From Chloracidobacterium sp. (GTDB lineage: Bacteria > Acidobacteriota > Blastocatellia > Chloracidobacteriales > Chloracidobacteriaceae): 64,000 bases of DNA. Positions 19,328-27,785 of this stretch are shown piece by piece. The DNA is taken from contig JANWUV010000002.1 of assembly GCA_025057975.1 (NCBI GenBank), positions 186,001 through 250,000 of the forward strand, read 5' to 3'. Each line of letters starts with the position of its first letter. Position 1 is the stretch's first letter. The translations under genes and the position numbers were made by a program. The notes below the pieces were generated by a model. It was not told the origin of the DNA, searched no databases, and was given only the letters and a program-made list of their open reading frames with translations.

Positions 19328-19417
19328 GGTGAGGTGCGAGAGTGGCTGAATCGGTCGGTCTCGAAAACCGATGTACGGGCAACTGTACCGTGGGTTCGAA
19401 TCCCACCCTCACCGCCA
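19328..19417 (+). tRNA. tRNA-Ser (anticodon CGA)
   Basis: The acceptor stem GGTGAGG (19328-19334) pairs with CCTCACC (19407-19413), then G and an encoded CCA. The anticodon stem TCGGT/ACCGA holds the loop CTCGAAA, giving CGA, which reads UCG. A long variable arm (GTAC...GTAC type) and GGTTCGAATCC in the T arm fit a class II tRNA-Ser. Confidence 0.97.
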
Positions 19418-19464
19418 GTATTTGGGCTCGGTCGGAACGCCAACGCTTGTTCCGACCCATTGTC

Positions 19465-19554
19465 GGAGGGGTGGCCGAGTGGCTGAAGGCGCAGCATTGG
19501 AAATGCTGTATACGGGAAACTGTATCGAGGGTTCGAATCCCTCCTCCTCCGCCA
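19465..19554 (+). tRNA. tRNA-Ser (anticodon GGA)
   Basis: The acceptor GGAGGGG (19465-19471) pairs with CTCCTCC (19544-19550) with one G-U, then G and an encoded CCA. The anticodon stem CAGCA/TGCTG holds the loop TTGGAAA, so the anticodon is GGA, reading UCC and UCU. The long variable arm confirms tRNA-Ser. It lies 47 bases after the first tRNA-Ser. Confidence 0.97.
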
Positions 19555-19576
19555 GTCCTTATGAGATGCTGACTTT

Positions 19577-20019
19577 GGGGCGGATGGGACGGTCGCTGCC
19601 TGCGCCGCCGCGACCACGGCCGACGCAGGGAGAGGAAAGTCCGAACACCACAGAGCAGCGAGCCGGCTAACGGCCGGGCGCGTTCGAGGCAGCGGCGACG
19701 CTGCGTCGGGCGCGACGACAAGTGCAACAGAGAACAGACAGCCTGACTTATACGCTCTGGAGCGCGCTCCAGGCGTAGGAGTGGCGATGGTGAAACGGTG
19801 CGGTAAAGGCGCACCAGCGAGCGTGGTAACACGTTCGGCTAGGCAAACTCCTCGCGGTGCAAGACCAAATATGGAGGTGTTTGAGGGCTGCTCGTCCGAG
19901 TCCCGCTCCGGCGGGCGCATCTCCGGGTAGGTCGCTTGAGCCGGCGAGTAATCGTCGGCCTAGATGAATGACCGTCGCCGTCGTTTGACGGAACAGAATT
20001 CGGCTTATACATCCGTCCC
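19577..20019 (+). ncRNA. rnpB: RNase P RNA (bacterial type A)
   Basis: The catalytic RNA that trims the 5' ends of precursor tRNAs. The P1 stem is perfect: GGGGCGGATG (19577-19586) with CATCCGTCCC (20010-20019). Conserved core blocks are present in order: GGGAGAGGAAAGTCCGAAC followed by CACCACAGAGCAG, then GATGGTGAAACGGTGCGGTAAAGG, and at the 3' end AGATGAATGACCGTC and ACAGAATTCGGCTTATA. The length of about 443 bases is slightly above the usual 350-420. The GGCT in TTCGGCT can pair with tRNA CCA ends. Confidence 0.97.
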
Positions 20020-20027
20020 AGTATCGG

Positions 20028-20065
20028 CACGCGGCGTCGTCGGTTCTCGACGATGCCGCGTGTTT
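20028..20065 (+). terminator. Intrinsic terminator of rnpB
   Basis: A 15-base-pair stem (20028-20042 with 20048-20062, one G-U) and a five-base loop GTTCT, followed by TTT. It starts 9 bases after the mature RNase P RNA end and is one of the strongest terminators in the window. The remaining bases up to the relA/spoT stop at 20193 show nothing else. Confidence 0.85.
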
Positions 20066-20192
20066 GCCTTTATAGGCTCAAAACCGCTCGGCCTCTTCAC
20101 GCCTGCGCTAACGGTACAGCGCCGACAATACGCTCAGCGGCTTCTGGTGTCGTAACGCTTCCTATTGGTCAGAGGCGCGCGCAGCGCCTGCA

Positions 20193-22391
20193 TTAGGAGG
20201 CCTCAGCGGTCTCCGTAAGCCGTTCTAGGCTAATGACGCCGGACACGTTCCGAATCGCCTGCATCACCCGTGAAAGATGCTTAGCGTCATGAATGTCGAG
20301 CGTCAGGGTGATGCGTCCGAAGCCGTCCGCGCCGACATGAGCATGCGACTCGCGAATGTTGGTCTTGACTTCCGCGACGGCGGTGGTCACGTTGGCAAGA
20401 ATGCCGGGGCGGTTTTCAGTCGTGGCTGAAAGCGTCACCGGGTATGTCGTTGTGCCTTCCGTCTCGATGACCCAGTCCACATCAATGATACGTTCCCGAT
20501 TAATCATCAAGTTGGCGGCGTTCGGGCAATCAGCGCGGTGGACGGCGACGCCCTTTCCGCGCGTGATGTAGCCGATGATCTTTTCGCCTCGAATCGGCGA
20601 GCAGCAACGCGCTCGGAACACCAGAATATCGTCAATCCCGCGTACTTGGATGCGGTCAGGACCTAACCGAAGGTACTTCTTCACCAACCGTCCGACCTTG
20701 GCGAGGCCGTTGGCGGGTGTTTGCGCGTCGAGTTCGGTCAACTTAGACGGTGGAACAAACTTCGCCAGCACATGGCGCGCTTCCAGTTTGCCGTAGCCGA
20801 CGGCGGCGATGAGGTCTTCATCCCGCTGATAGCCATGTTCCTGCGCCGCACGGTTGAGGTCACCAGATTCTATCAGCTTGCGCAGGTTGAGTTTTAGCCG
20901 CTCAGCTTCACGCTCAAGCGACTTACGCCCGATTTCAAGCGATCGCCGCCGTTCGGTCTCCACCAAGTAGCGCCGAATTTTGTTCCGCGCACGGGCGGTT
21001 TTGACCAACTTCAACCAGTCTTGACTCGGCTTGGCGTTGGGCGAGGTCAGAATCTCGACGACATCGCCGTTTTTGAGTTCGTATGACAGCTTGACGATGT
21101 TGCCGTTGACCTTAGCCCCGACACAGTGTTGACCAATGTCACTGTGGATTGCGTAGGCGAAGTCAATCGGACACGAACCGCGCGGCAGCTCCAACACCTT
21201 GCCCTTCGGCGTATAGGCGTACACCTCGTTGGGGTACAGGTTGATTTTCAGTTCATCAAGGAACTCGCGGGAGTCGGACACTTCCTGCTGCCACTCGACG
21301 AGGCGCTTGAGCCAAGCATAGGTTTCGTGGTCCTCCTTGAGCGCCGAACGCCCTTCCTTGTAGCGCCAGTGCGCGGCAATGCCTTCTTCGGCGATCTTGT
21401 GCATTTCAGCCGTACGGATTTGCACTTCAAAGGCATGCCCGATGTCGCCCACCACCGAGGTGTGGAGCGATTGGTACATGTTGTTGCGCGGAATGCCGAT
21501 CCAGTCCTTGAAGCGTCCCGGTATGGGCTTCCAGATGTTGTGGACGACACCGACCGCCGCGTAACAGTCGGCGATGTCCTGCGTAATCACGCGGACGGCC
21601 ATCAGATCATAAACCTGGTCAATAGAAATGGCGCGTTCCTTAAGCTTGCGGTACAGGCTGTAAAGGCGCTTGATGCGGCCTTGAATCTCAACGACCTTGA
21701 CGTTGTGTTCTGGGAGCTTCTCCTGAAGCGTTGCGCGCACATGCGCAAGGTCGGCTTCCAACGCCGGGCGGCGTTGATCCACAATTGCCTTCAAATGGCG
21801 GTAATCGTCCGGGTATAGGTACTGAAAGCTGAGGTCCTCAAGTTCACCGCGAATTTTCCCCATGCCCAGCCGGTGGGCGATAGGCGCATAGATGTCAAGG
21901 GTTTCCTGTGCCTTGGCGGCGCGTTTTTCCGGCGGCAGGTAATCCAGCGTACGCATGTTGTGCAGCCGGTCGGCCAGCTTGACCAGCACCACGCGGATGT
22001 CGTCCACCATCGCCAGCAGCATTTTGCGGACGGTTTCCGCCTGTCGTTCCTCACGTGAGGTGTACTCGATGCTGGAGATTTTGGTTAGCCCGTCCACCAG
22101 ATGGGCGATTTCATCGCCAAATTGGGCGCGGATCTCATCCAGCGTAACATGGGTGTCTTCGACAAGGTCATGGAGTAAGCCAGTTGTTACGCAGACGACA
22201 TCAAGGCGCATCTCGGCGAGGATGTAGGCCACAGCCAGCGGGTGCATCAGGTACGGCTCACCGGACTTCCGCACTTGCCCTTTGTGCATCTGCGCCGACA
22301 GCAAATACGCCCGACGCAACAGGTCAAGGTCGGCGTTGGGATGGTAGCGTTCGACTTTTTCGGCAATATCTTCAAATCGAATCACAGTCAT
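20193..22391 (-). CDS. Bifunctional (p)ppGpp synthetase/hydrolase (RelA/SpoT, Rsh)
   Basis: A long RSH enzyme controlling the stringent response. Domains in order over 732 residues are: an HD hydrolase (HKGQVRKSGEPYLMHP, with HDLVEDT at 74-80), a synthetase domain with RFKDWIGIPRNNMYQSLHTS and EVQIRTAEMHKIAEEGIAAHW, a TGS domain with VYAYTPKGKVLELPRGSCPIDFAYAIHS, a zinc-finger/helical region with CCSPI, and a C-terminal ACT domain with RPGILANVTTAVAEVKTNI. Both catalytic sites look intact, as expected if this is the only long RSH. It is divergent from the VWA gene. Confidence 0.95.
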   Translation of the reverse strand: MTVIRFEDIAEKVERYHPNADLDLLRRAYLLSAQMHKGQVRKSGEPYLMHPLAVAYILAEMRLDVVCVTTGLLHDLVEDTHVTLDEIRAQFGDEIAHLVDGLTKISSIEYTSREERQAETVRKMLLAMVDDIRVVLVKLADRLHNMRTLDYLPPEKRAAKAQETLDIYAPIAHRLGMGKIRGELEDLSFQYLYPDDYRHLKAIVDQRRPALEADLAHVRATLQEKLPEHNVKVVEIQGRIKRLYSLYRKLKERAISIDQVYDLMAVRVITQDIADCYAAVGVVHNIWKPIPGRFKDWIGIPRNNMYQSLHTSVVGDIGHAFEVQIRTAEMHKIAEEGIAAHWRYKEGRSALKEDHETYAWLKRLVEWQQEVSDSREFLDELKINLYPNEVYAYTPKGKVLELPRGSCPIDFAYAIHSDIGQHCVGAKVNGNIVKLSYELKNGDVVEILTSPNAKPSQDWLKLVKTARARNKIRRYLVETERRRSLEIGRKSLEREAERLKLNLRKLIESGDLNRAAQEHGYQRDEDLIAAVGYGKLEARHVLAKFVPPSKLTELDAQTPANGLAKVGRLVKKYLRLGPDRIQVRGIDDILVFRARCCSPIRGEKIIGYITRGKGVAVHRADCPNAANLMINRERIIDVDWVIETEGTTTYPVTLSATTENRPGILANVTTAVAEVKTNIRESHAHVGADGFGRITLTLDIHDAKHLSRVMQAIRNVSGVISLERLTETAEAS

Positions 22392-22499
22392 ACGCCTTAC
22401 GCCGAGGACAGCTCATGGTCGGGGACATAACTATAACGCGCCGCACAAGCATGCTGGATGGCAATTTGCTGTGTAACGTGGTCTAACGGAGGTCGGTTC

Positions 22500-23462
22500 A
22501 TGGCGGCGACGGCACGAACTGTGACAGCTTGGGTGGGTCTGTTTCTGACGGCTTTTCTAAGCGTCGGCGTGTTTCGGGAGCAGGCGCAAGCTCAGGAAGA
22601 CATCGTGTTGCGCAGCAACCTCGTGACGATTGAAGTCACCGTCACCGACGCTCAGGGTCGCCCGCTGACCGGACTGCACCGCGACGATTTTCTCATTTAC
22701 GAAGAGGGTAGTCCCCGGCGCATTGAGTTTTTTCAAGCGAACGGCGAGCAAGCCCTGCGTCCGCTGGCCGTTGTCTTCGCCTTCGACGTTTCAGGCAGTG
22801 TGACGCCTGAAGAGGCGGCGCTGCAACGGCGGGCGCTCGAAGCTTTTTTGGCTGAACGACACCCTGAGTCAGTCTTTGCCTTGGTGACGTTCAACAACGA
22901 GGTGCGGGTTCTCGAAGGCTTCACCAAGGAACCAGCCAAGCTGTTGGCCAAACTGGATCGCTTCAAGAACTTCGGCGGCTCGACACGTCTATTCGACGCT
23001 GTGGACAAGTCGCTCAGCCTCTTCAGAAAAGTGCCGCGACAACGTGCCGGGCGCGTCCTGCGGCGGCTGATTGTCTTGCTGACAGACGGGTTTGACAGCG
23101 CCAGTAACGTCAATCTGGACGACCTGCTGCGGCGGGTTAACGAGCAAGAAGTGACGGTGTACAGTGTTACTTCGCCGTCCTACACCCTGACGGTCGCCGG
23201 TCGGGTGCGCGTGCCGACGCCGCTAGACGCCACGCGCCTTGTCCCGCTGACCGGCGGGCGGGATTTTCCAATGACGCCGGGGAAGGATTACAGCGAGTCG
23301 TTTCGCGCCATCGCCAGAGAGGCGGCGACAAGCTACACGCTGGCGTATGAGCCAAGCGAAGCAACGGGTGGGCGAAGCGGCTTTCGGCGAATTTCAGTAC
23401 GGTTGCGGCATCCAGACGCGGTTGTACGCGCCAACCGCGAGGGGTACTACACCCAGCCGTAA
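22500..23462 (+). CDS. Secreted VWFA-domain protein of the acidobacterial type
   Basis: A 320-residue exported protein. A signal peptide runs to about residue 33 (hydrophobic core WVGLFLTAFLSVGVF, AQAQ at the cleavage site). Then come the SNLVTIEVTVTDAQGRPLTGL beta-sandwich segment and a von Willebrand A domain with the metal site DVSGS at 96-100 and LTDGFDSAS later. This layout is that of the VWFA-related family greatly expanded in Acidobacteria. The ATG at 22500 has GGAGG 7 bases upstream. Role unknown; probably adhesion or protein-protein contact outside the cell. Confidence 0.88.
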   Translation: MAATARTVTAWVGLFLTAFLSVGVFREQAQAQEDIVLRSNLVTIEVTVTDAQGRPLTGLHRDDFLIYEEGSPRRIEFFQANGEQALRPLAVVFAFDVSGSVTPEEAALQRRALEAFLAERHPESVFALVTFNNEVRVLEGFTKEPAKLLAKLDRFKNFGGSTRLFDAVDKSLSLFRKVPRQRAGRVLRRLIVLLTDGFDSASNVNLDDLLRRVNEQEVTVYSVTSPSYTLTVAGRVRVPTPLDATRLVPLTGGRDFPMTPGKDYSESFRAIAREAATSYTLAYEPSEATGGRSGFRRISVRLRHPDAVVRANREGYYTQP

Positions 23463-23504
23463 CGAGAAGCCAGCGCCTCGGCGTTACCTGATGGCTACAC
23501 GCTT

Positions 23505-23542
23505 GGGGAAGTCGCCGGCAAAGCGGCCGGCGTCGCTTCCCC
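23505..23542. terminator. Shared hairpin between two convergent secreted-protein genes
   Basis: GGGGAAG (23505-23511) pairs with CTTCCCC (23536-23542), and inside it CGCCGGC (23513-23519) pairs with GCCGGCG (23526-23532). It lies between the VWA gene stop and the DUF4394 gene stop. There is no long T run, so it may act as an RNA 3'-end stabiliser rather than a classic terminator. Confidence 0.55.
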
Positions 23543-23574
23543 GCTCGGTTGGAGGCAAGGGCTTTGCAACTCCG

Positions 23575-26079
23575 TTAGCGGAACTCGCCGTTCCAGTTGC
23601 CGACAAGAGGACGGTCGCCAGCGCTCCCAAAGGTGATGGTTATGTCCGGTGTTCCGCTGGCGTTGGCGTTGCGCAGCAGGAACTGGCCGTTGCGGAAGAC
23701 GCCGACCGAATCAAAGCCCTTGCCGGTCCAGTCGCCCGCCACCGGACGGTCACCCGCCTGCCCAAAGGCGAATATCGTATCCGCCGGACCGGTGGTGTTG
23801 TTGTTGCGAAGCAGGAAGGTCCCATCGCGGAAGACACCGACGCTGGTCTTCCCGTCTCCGTTCCAATCGCCCACTACGGGCAGGTCGGAGGCCTGCCCAA
23901 AACTCACAGCGCGGTCGGCAAAGCCAGCGGTGTTGTTGTCCTTCAGGAAAAACACGCCGTTGCGGAAGACACCCACGGAGTCAAAACCTTTGCCCGTCCA
24001 ATCCCCTGCCACGGGAAGATCGCCGGGCGCGCCGTAGTTGAAGGCGAAATCGGCAAAGCCGGCCGTGTTGCTGTTTCTGAGAAAGAACTGCGCAGTGGCC
24101 GGGCGAAAGACGCCGATGGTATCCACACCATCGCCGTCCCAGTCGCCGACAATTGGGATGTCTCCGGGCAGACCATACGCAAAGGCGGCGTCGGCTGTGC
24201 CGCTTGTGTTGGTATTCCGGGTAAACACCGTCGCCGCCGCGCTAAAGACGCCGATCTTGGTCACATCCGTCACGAGGCGACCGGCCAGCGAGCCGCCAGA
24301 CAGGCCAGTAACATTGCCGGATGAGACTTCCGCCAGTTGGACGGCGCGTCCGGTCACGAGGTCCACGCTGAAAATCTGACTAACGCCGCCCGCACCGGTG
24401 AAGAGTATCCCGCGTCCGCCACGTACAGGCGCATTACTGGTCTGTGCGCGGACGTTGGGCGAAATGTCGAAGCCGTTGACCGTGTCAATTGGGAGCGGCG
24501 CCCCGTTGAAGGTGATGTTGGCGACGAAAATTTGCGTGCCGGAGTTGGGCGGACTCTGGATGTAAAGTGCGCGGCCGGCGGCGTCAATCGTGTACTGCGT
24601 CGTCACGGTTGTTCCCGCAAAAGCGTTGGTGTAGGCCGTCGCTGCCACGCCGGTCAAACCTGCCGGCAGCCCATTGATGGCACCGTCCATCTGGACGCCG
24701 GGGGCGTTGGGGTTGCCGTCTAACGGCTGCCCGTCGTTGGGATTGATGCGGAAGTTGAGGCCGGTGGCGGTCGTCACGCGCAGGCGGTCAACGACCGGAT
24801 TGAAATCCATACCGTAGCCTCCTGGCGGGAGCGGTACCTGCGTTGCGCCGTCGGCCTGCACATACGCGATGGCGGACGGAGCCATCGGGCTGCAGGCGCC
24901 GGTTTTCGGGTCAACCAAATACAACGTCCCCCTGGCAGCAAACACATCAATGCCTAAACCGTAGAACTGTCCCGTTGCCGGGCGGAAGTCAACGCCAACG
25001 AGTCGTTCATTGGCAGCGACGCCGGTCACAGTGACCTCGTTTGTAGCGAGCGCACCGAGACTGATCTGTACCAAGCGCGTGCCGTTCTGGTTTAGCGCAA
25101 CGGCGAACTCACCGCTTACAGGGCGCATTTGGATAGCGAGACCCTGCACAGGTGTGGTTCCATCGCCAACCAGGCCAACCAACCGCGCCGCGCCGGTGGC
25201 GAGTTCAATCGCGTAAAGGCCATTCACGCCACCGACTTGCAACACGGCAAAAGCCGTACCCGACGCAACCGGCGCGCCCGCCGTCGCTGTGTTGACGCCG
25301 TCTGCAACGTCAAAACCACCGACCTGCGTAAAGTTGAGCGGGCTGCCGCTGACCGTCACCGGCAGTGGATTCACTTGCGTCCCGCTGTTGGGTGGATTTT
25401 GAATGAAGAGTCGGCGGCTGCCAGCGTCAAGTGTGTATTGCGTCGTGACGGCAGCCAGTCCGTTGTTGTTGGTGTAAAGCGTCGAGTCCACCCGCGTCGT
25501 AGCGCCGCCAATATTGGCGTCCGGCTGCACGCCGGGCGCGCCGGGGTTGCCGTCAATCAGCAGCCCTGTGTTGGGGTTGATGCGAAAGTTGAGACCGGCG
25601 CTGGTCACAATGCGCAACCGGTCAACGGCTGGGTTGAAATCAATCCCCACCGTTCCTGTGACTGGGATCGGGGTAGTTCCATCAGCGGCAACTAACCCCT
25701 GTGCTGTTGCGGTCAGCGGCGTCGCCGTTCCAGTACGATGGCTGATGCAGTAGAGCCGCACCTGCCCGCCGGCGTTGCGGGCCAGCCCGTACATCAGCCC
25801 ATTCATCGGACGAAAATCAATGTCAACCAACGTCTCACCGTCGGCGAGTCCGGTGATAGGTATCGGTGCACTCGGGTTGGATGGGTTGTTAAGGCTGATT
25901 GGAATCAAGCGGTTGTTGGACAGGGTAAACGCGCCCTGCAGGCCGGTGACATTGAAGTTGGAGGCTAAAACCGTTGGTTGGATAGGCGTCACCTGCTTGA
26001 TGACAGCTGGAGGGACAAACGCCCACCCTAGCAGTAGAAGCGCGCCAATGGCAGGGAATACTTTGATGTTCAAACGCAT
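23575..26079 (-). CDS. Secreted protein with two DUF4394 domains and FG-GAP-like repeats
   Basis: An 834-residue exported protein. A signal peptide covers about residues 1-30 (MRLNIKVFPAIGALLLLGWAF). Two tandem DUF4394 units of about 250 residues follow, each with VDFRPMNGxxYGL, GVDFNPxVDRLRI, TGLNFRINPNxG and YTIDAxxRxLYIQxPPNSGTQ patterns. The C-terminal 230 residues hold five 45-48-residue repeats of the type GVFRxGxFxLRNxNTxGxADxxFxFGxxGDxPVxGDW. They resemble FG-GAP/VCBS beta-propeller blades with DxDGDG calcium sites in some copies. A GGGAG box supports the ATG at 26079. Role unknown. Confidence 0.85.
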   Translation of the reverse strand: MRLNIKVFPAIGALLLLGWAFVPPAVIKQVTPIQPTVLASNFNVTGLQGAFTLSNNRLIPISLNNPSNPSAPIPITGLADGETLVDIDFRPMNGLMYGLARNAGGQVRLYCISHRTGTATPLTATAQGLVAADGTTPIPVTGTVGIDFNPAVDRLRIVTSAGLNFRINPNTGLLIDGNPGAPGVQPDANIGGATTRVDSTLYTNNNGLAAVTTQYTLDAGSRRLFIQNPPNSGTQVNPLPVTVSGSPLNFTQVGGFDVADGVNTATAGAPVASGTAFAVLQVGGVNGLYAIELATGAARLVGLVGDGTTPVQGLAIQMRPVSGEFAVALNQNGTRLVQISLGALATNEVTVTGVAANERLVGVDFRPATGQFYGLGIDVFAARGTLYLVDPKTGACSPMAPSAIAYVQADGATQVPLPPGGYGMDFNPVVDRLRVTTATGLNFRINPNDGQPLDGNPNAPGVQMDGAINGLPAGLTGVAATAYTNAFAGTTVTTQYTIDAAGRALYIQSPPNSGTQIFVANITFNGAPLPIDTVNGFDISPNVRAQTSNAPVRGGRGILFTGAGGVSQIFSVDLVTGRAVQLAEVSSGNVTGLSGGSLAGRLVTDVTKIGVFSAAATVFTRNTNTSGTADAAFAYGLPGDIPIVGDWDGDGVDTIGVFRPATAQFFLRNSNTAGFADFAFNYGAPGDLPVAGDWTGKGFDSVGVFRNGVFFLKDNNTAGFADRAVSFGQASDLPVVGDWNGDGKTSVGVFRDGTFLLRNNNTTGPADTIFAFGQAGDRPVAGDWTGKGFDSVGVFRNGQFLLRNANASGTPDITITFGSAGDRPLVGNWNGEFR

Positions 26080-26388
26080 AGGTAGTCTCCCAATGATAAT
26101 GAGGGACTGCGCCAACGGCGGCGTAACGGAGCCGCCGACATCCGTCATTCTGAGCTGAATACGTGTGGAATCTGCGCTGGACGGCGGGGATCTGATGTGG
26201 TCGCCTCCGTTCAGCGTGAGAAAACAGACGAATTGATGCGCGACTAATCACTTGGCGCGGCGCTTGTCAAGCAGACAAAGGCTGGTTTGAGCCGGACGGC
26301 TCCGGCGTCGTGAGCGCTGCACCCACCAGAAAGCGCGTTTCGAAAGCGACTTGCCATTTGGCGGGAGTGCCCTTACTGAGGTGTTTTT
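26080..26388 (-). other. Intergenic region upstream of the DUF4394 gene
   Basis: 309 bases without a gene. On the minus strand a perfect -35 box TTGACA (26265-26270) is followed 17 bases later by a weak -10 (TTAGTC, 26242-26247), a possible promoter for the DUF4394 protein. GCCCT and AGGGC flank an A/T run (plus strand 26369-26395) just after the macrodomain gene stop, but the stem is too short to call a terminator. Confidence 0.35.
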
Positions 26389-26913
26389 TTAGGGCTGTTC
26401 GATGAGACGTTGGAGCGCCTGACGATGCATGGCGGCGGCGGTCTCGGAAAAGCACATCAGCGTCGCCTGTATGTCGGTGTGTGTTGTGGTGAGTGCCTCC
26501 CAAAGGGTTCTAACGGCAATGTTGGCGGCGCGGTCAAGGGGAAAGCCGTACGCCCCGGTGGAAATCGCCGGGAAGGCAATGGTGCAGACACCATGGGCGG
26601 CGGCAAGGGCTAAGCTGTTGCGGTAACAGCTTGCCAAAAGATCGTCCTCCTGGTGCATCCCACCGCGCCAGATCGGGCCGACCGTATGGATAACCCACTT
26701 GGCGGGCAAACGGTAGCCGCGCGTGATTCTGGCTTGTCCGGGTGGGCAGCCGCCGAGCGTTCGGCACTCGGCCAACAGTTCTGGCCCGGCGGCGCGGTGA
26801 ATCGCGCCATCCACACCGCCGCCGCCCAGCAGCGATGGATTTGCGGCGTTTACAATCGCGTCTCCGGTAAAGGTCGTAATATCACCGACGGCGACCAGTA
26901 AGCGATCCAGCAT
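26389..26913 (-). CDS. Macrodomain protein (O-acetyl-ADP-ribose deacetylase, YmdB type)
   Basis: A 174-residue ADP-ribose-binding protein that likely removes ADP-ribose or acetyl-ADP-ribose groups. Hallmarks are [35 protein letters not shown] (the Asn-Ala-Ala-Asn ligand loop and [10 protein letters not shown]), [16 protein letters not shown], and [20 protein letters not shown]. The ATG at 26913 gives [11 protein letters not shown]. It lies 22 bases after lpxI at the end of the parvulin-lpxI-macrodomain operon. No ADP-ribosyltransferase toxin is nearby, so a housekeeping or NAD-salvage role is more likely than an immunity role. Confidence 0.9.
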   Translation of the reverse strand: MLDRLLVAVGDITTFTGDAIVNAANPSLLGGGGVDGAIHRAAGPELLAECRTLGGCPPGQARITRGYRLPAKWVIHTVGPIWRGGMHQEDDLLASCYRNSLALAAAHGVCTIAFPAISTGAYGFPLDRAANIAVRTLWEALTTTHTDIQATLMCFSETAAAMHRQALQRLIEQP

Positions 26914-26935
26914 AGCTCCCTTTCGAGTGCCGTGA

Positions 26936-27772
26936 TTATACACCAACAATGGCTAGACCGCGTTGATTGGCCAGTGCGACCGCCGCCTCACGGTCGAACA
27001 CCAGCGTCTTGCCGGCCGTTACAGCCAGCGCCGTCGCTCCAGCGGCCAACATTGTCTCAACAGTCGTGAGGCCGATGACGGGCACATCAAAGCGCATGTC
27101 CTGCTGCGGCTTGGCGACCTTGACGACGGTGAGTTCCCGGCGGCGGGCCAGTTCCCCAGCCCGCAGAATGGCGGCGTCCGTTCCCTCCATCGCCTCCACC
27201 GCCACAACCGCCCGATTGCGAATGACAATTGTTTGGCCTAAATCGAGTCCGGCGATAACTCGCGCCACTTCCAACCCATAGTCAATGTCGGCTTGTTCAC
27301 GAGCAGTGGGACGGCGTTTGGTCAGAACGCCCAGCGGCGCCAGCAGGTGTGGGACAAACAGCGTTGAATCCACCAGCTCAATGCCGTCGGCGGCCAGTTC
27401 GGCGACGACCGCGCCTAGCAGCGAGTCGGTATTGTTGCGGGCGAGTTTGACGAGCATCCGCGCCATCCGCCAGTCAGGGAGCGCGCCGCTGAAAATTTGC
27501 CGGTGCTTGACCTGCCCGGCCATGACAGCCCGCCGAACGCCTTCCCGCTTGAAGAAACGAATCATCTTGCCGAGTTGACCGACGCTGCACCATTCGACCG
27601 TGACCCCCTGTGCGGCGATGTCGGGCGAGGTTTCTTCCCGGATGGCTGCGACGACCATGCGGACGCCGGCGGCGCGCGCACCGTCCAAGACGTAGAAAGG
27701 AAATCGCCCGTTGCCGGCAATGAGACCGTACGTCTCTCCGTCGGCGACAAGCGGAGTAGAGGCGTCCGACAT
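26936..27772 (-). CDS. lpxI: UDP-2,3-diacylglucosamine pyrophosphatase LpxI
   Basis: This enzyme cleaves UDP-2,3-diacylglucosamine to lipid X in lipid A synthesis, replacing LpxH in many bacteria. The 278 residues match the family. Motifs are [19 protein letters not shown] at the N-terminus, [38 protein letters not shown], and the C-terminal [34 protein letters not shown]. The ATG at 27772 (MSDASTPL) is chosen although the frame stays open upstream into the parvulin gene; that gene ends at 27786, 13 bases before. Confidence 0.93.
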   Translation of the reverse strand: MSDASTPLVADGETYGLIAGNGRFPFYVLDGARAAGVRMVVAAIREETSPDIAAQGVTVEWCSVGQLGKMIRFFKREGVRRAVMAGQVKHRQIFSGALPDWRMARMLVKLARNNTDSLLGAVVAELAADGIELVDSTLFVPHLLAPLGVLTKRRPTAREQADIDYGLEVARVIAGLDLGQTIVIRNRAVVAVEAMEGTDAAILRAGELARRRELTVVKVAKPQQDMRFDVPVIGLTTVETMLAAGATALAVTAGKTLVFDREAAVALANQRGLAIVGV

Positions 27773-27785
27773 AGTGGCGGAAGCG

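Noticed and set aside
26369-26395. Terminator after the macrodomain gene
   Set aside because: The stem is only five bases around a 17-base A/T loop, too weak to call.
26389-26913. Macrodomain as immunity protein of a toxin or defence system
   Set aside because: No ADP-ribosyltransferase or other defence gene is nearby; the operon context is lipid A and outer-membrane folding.
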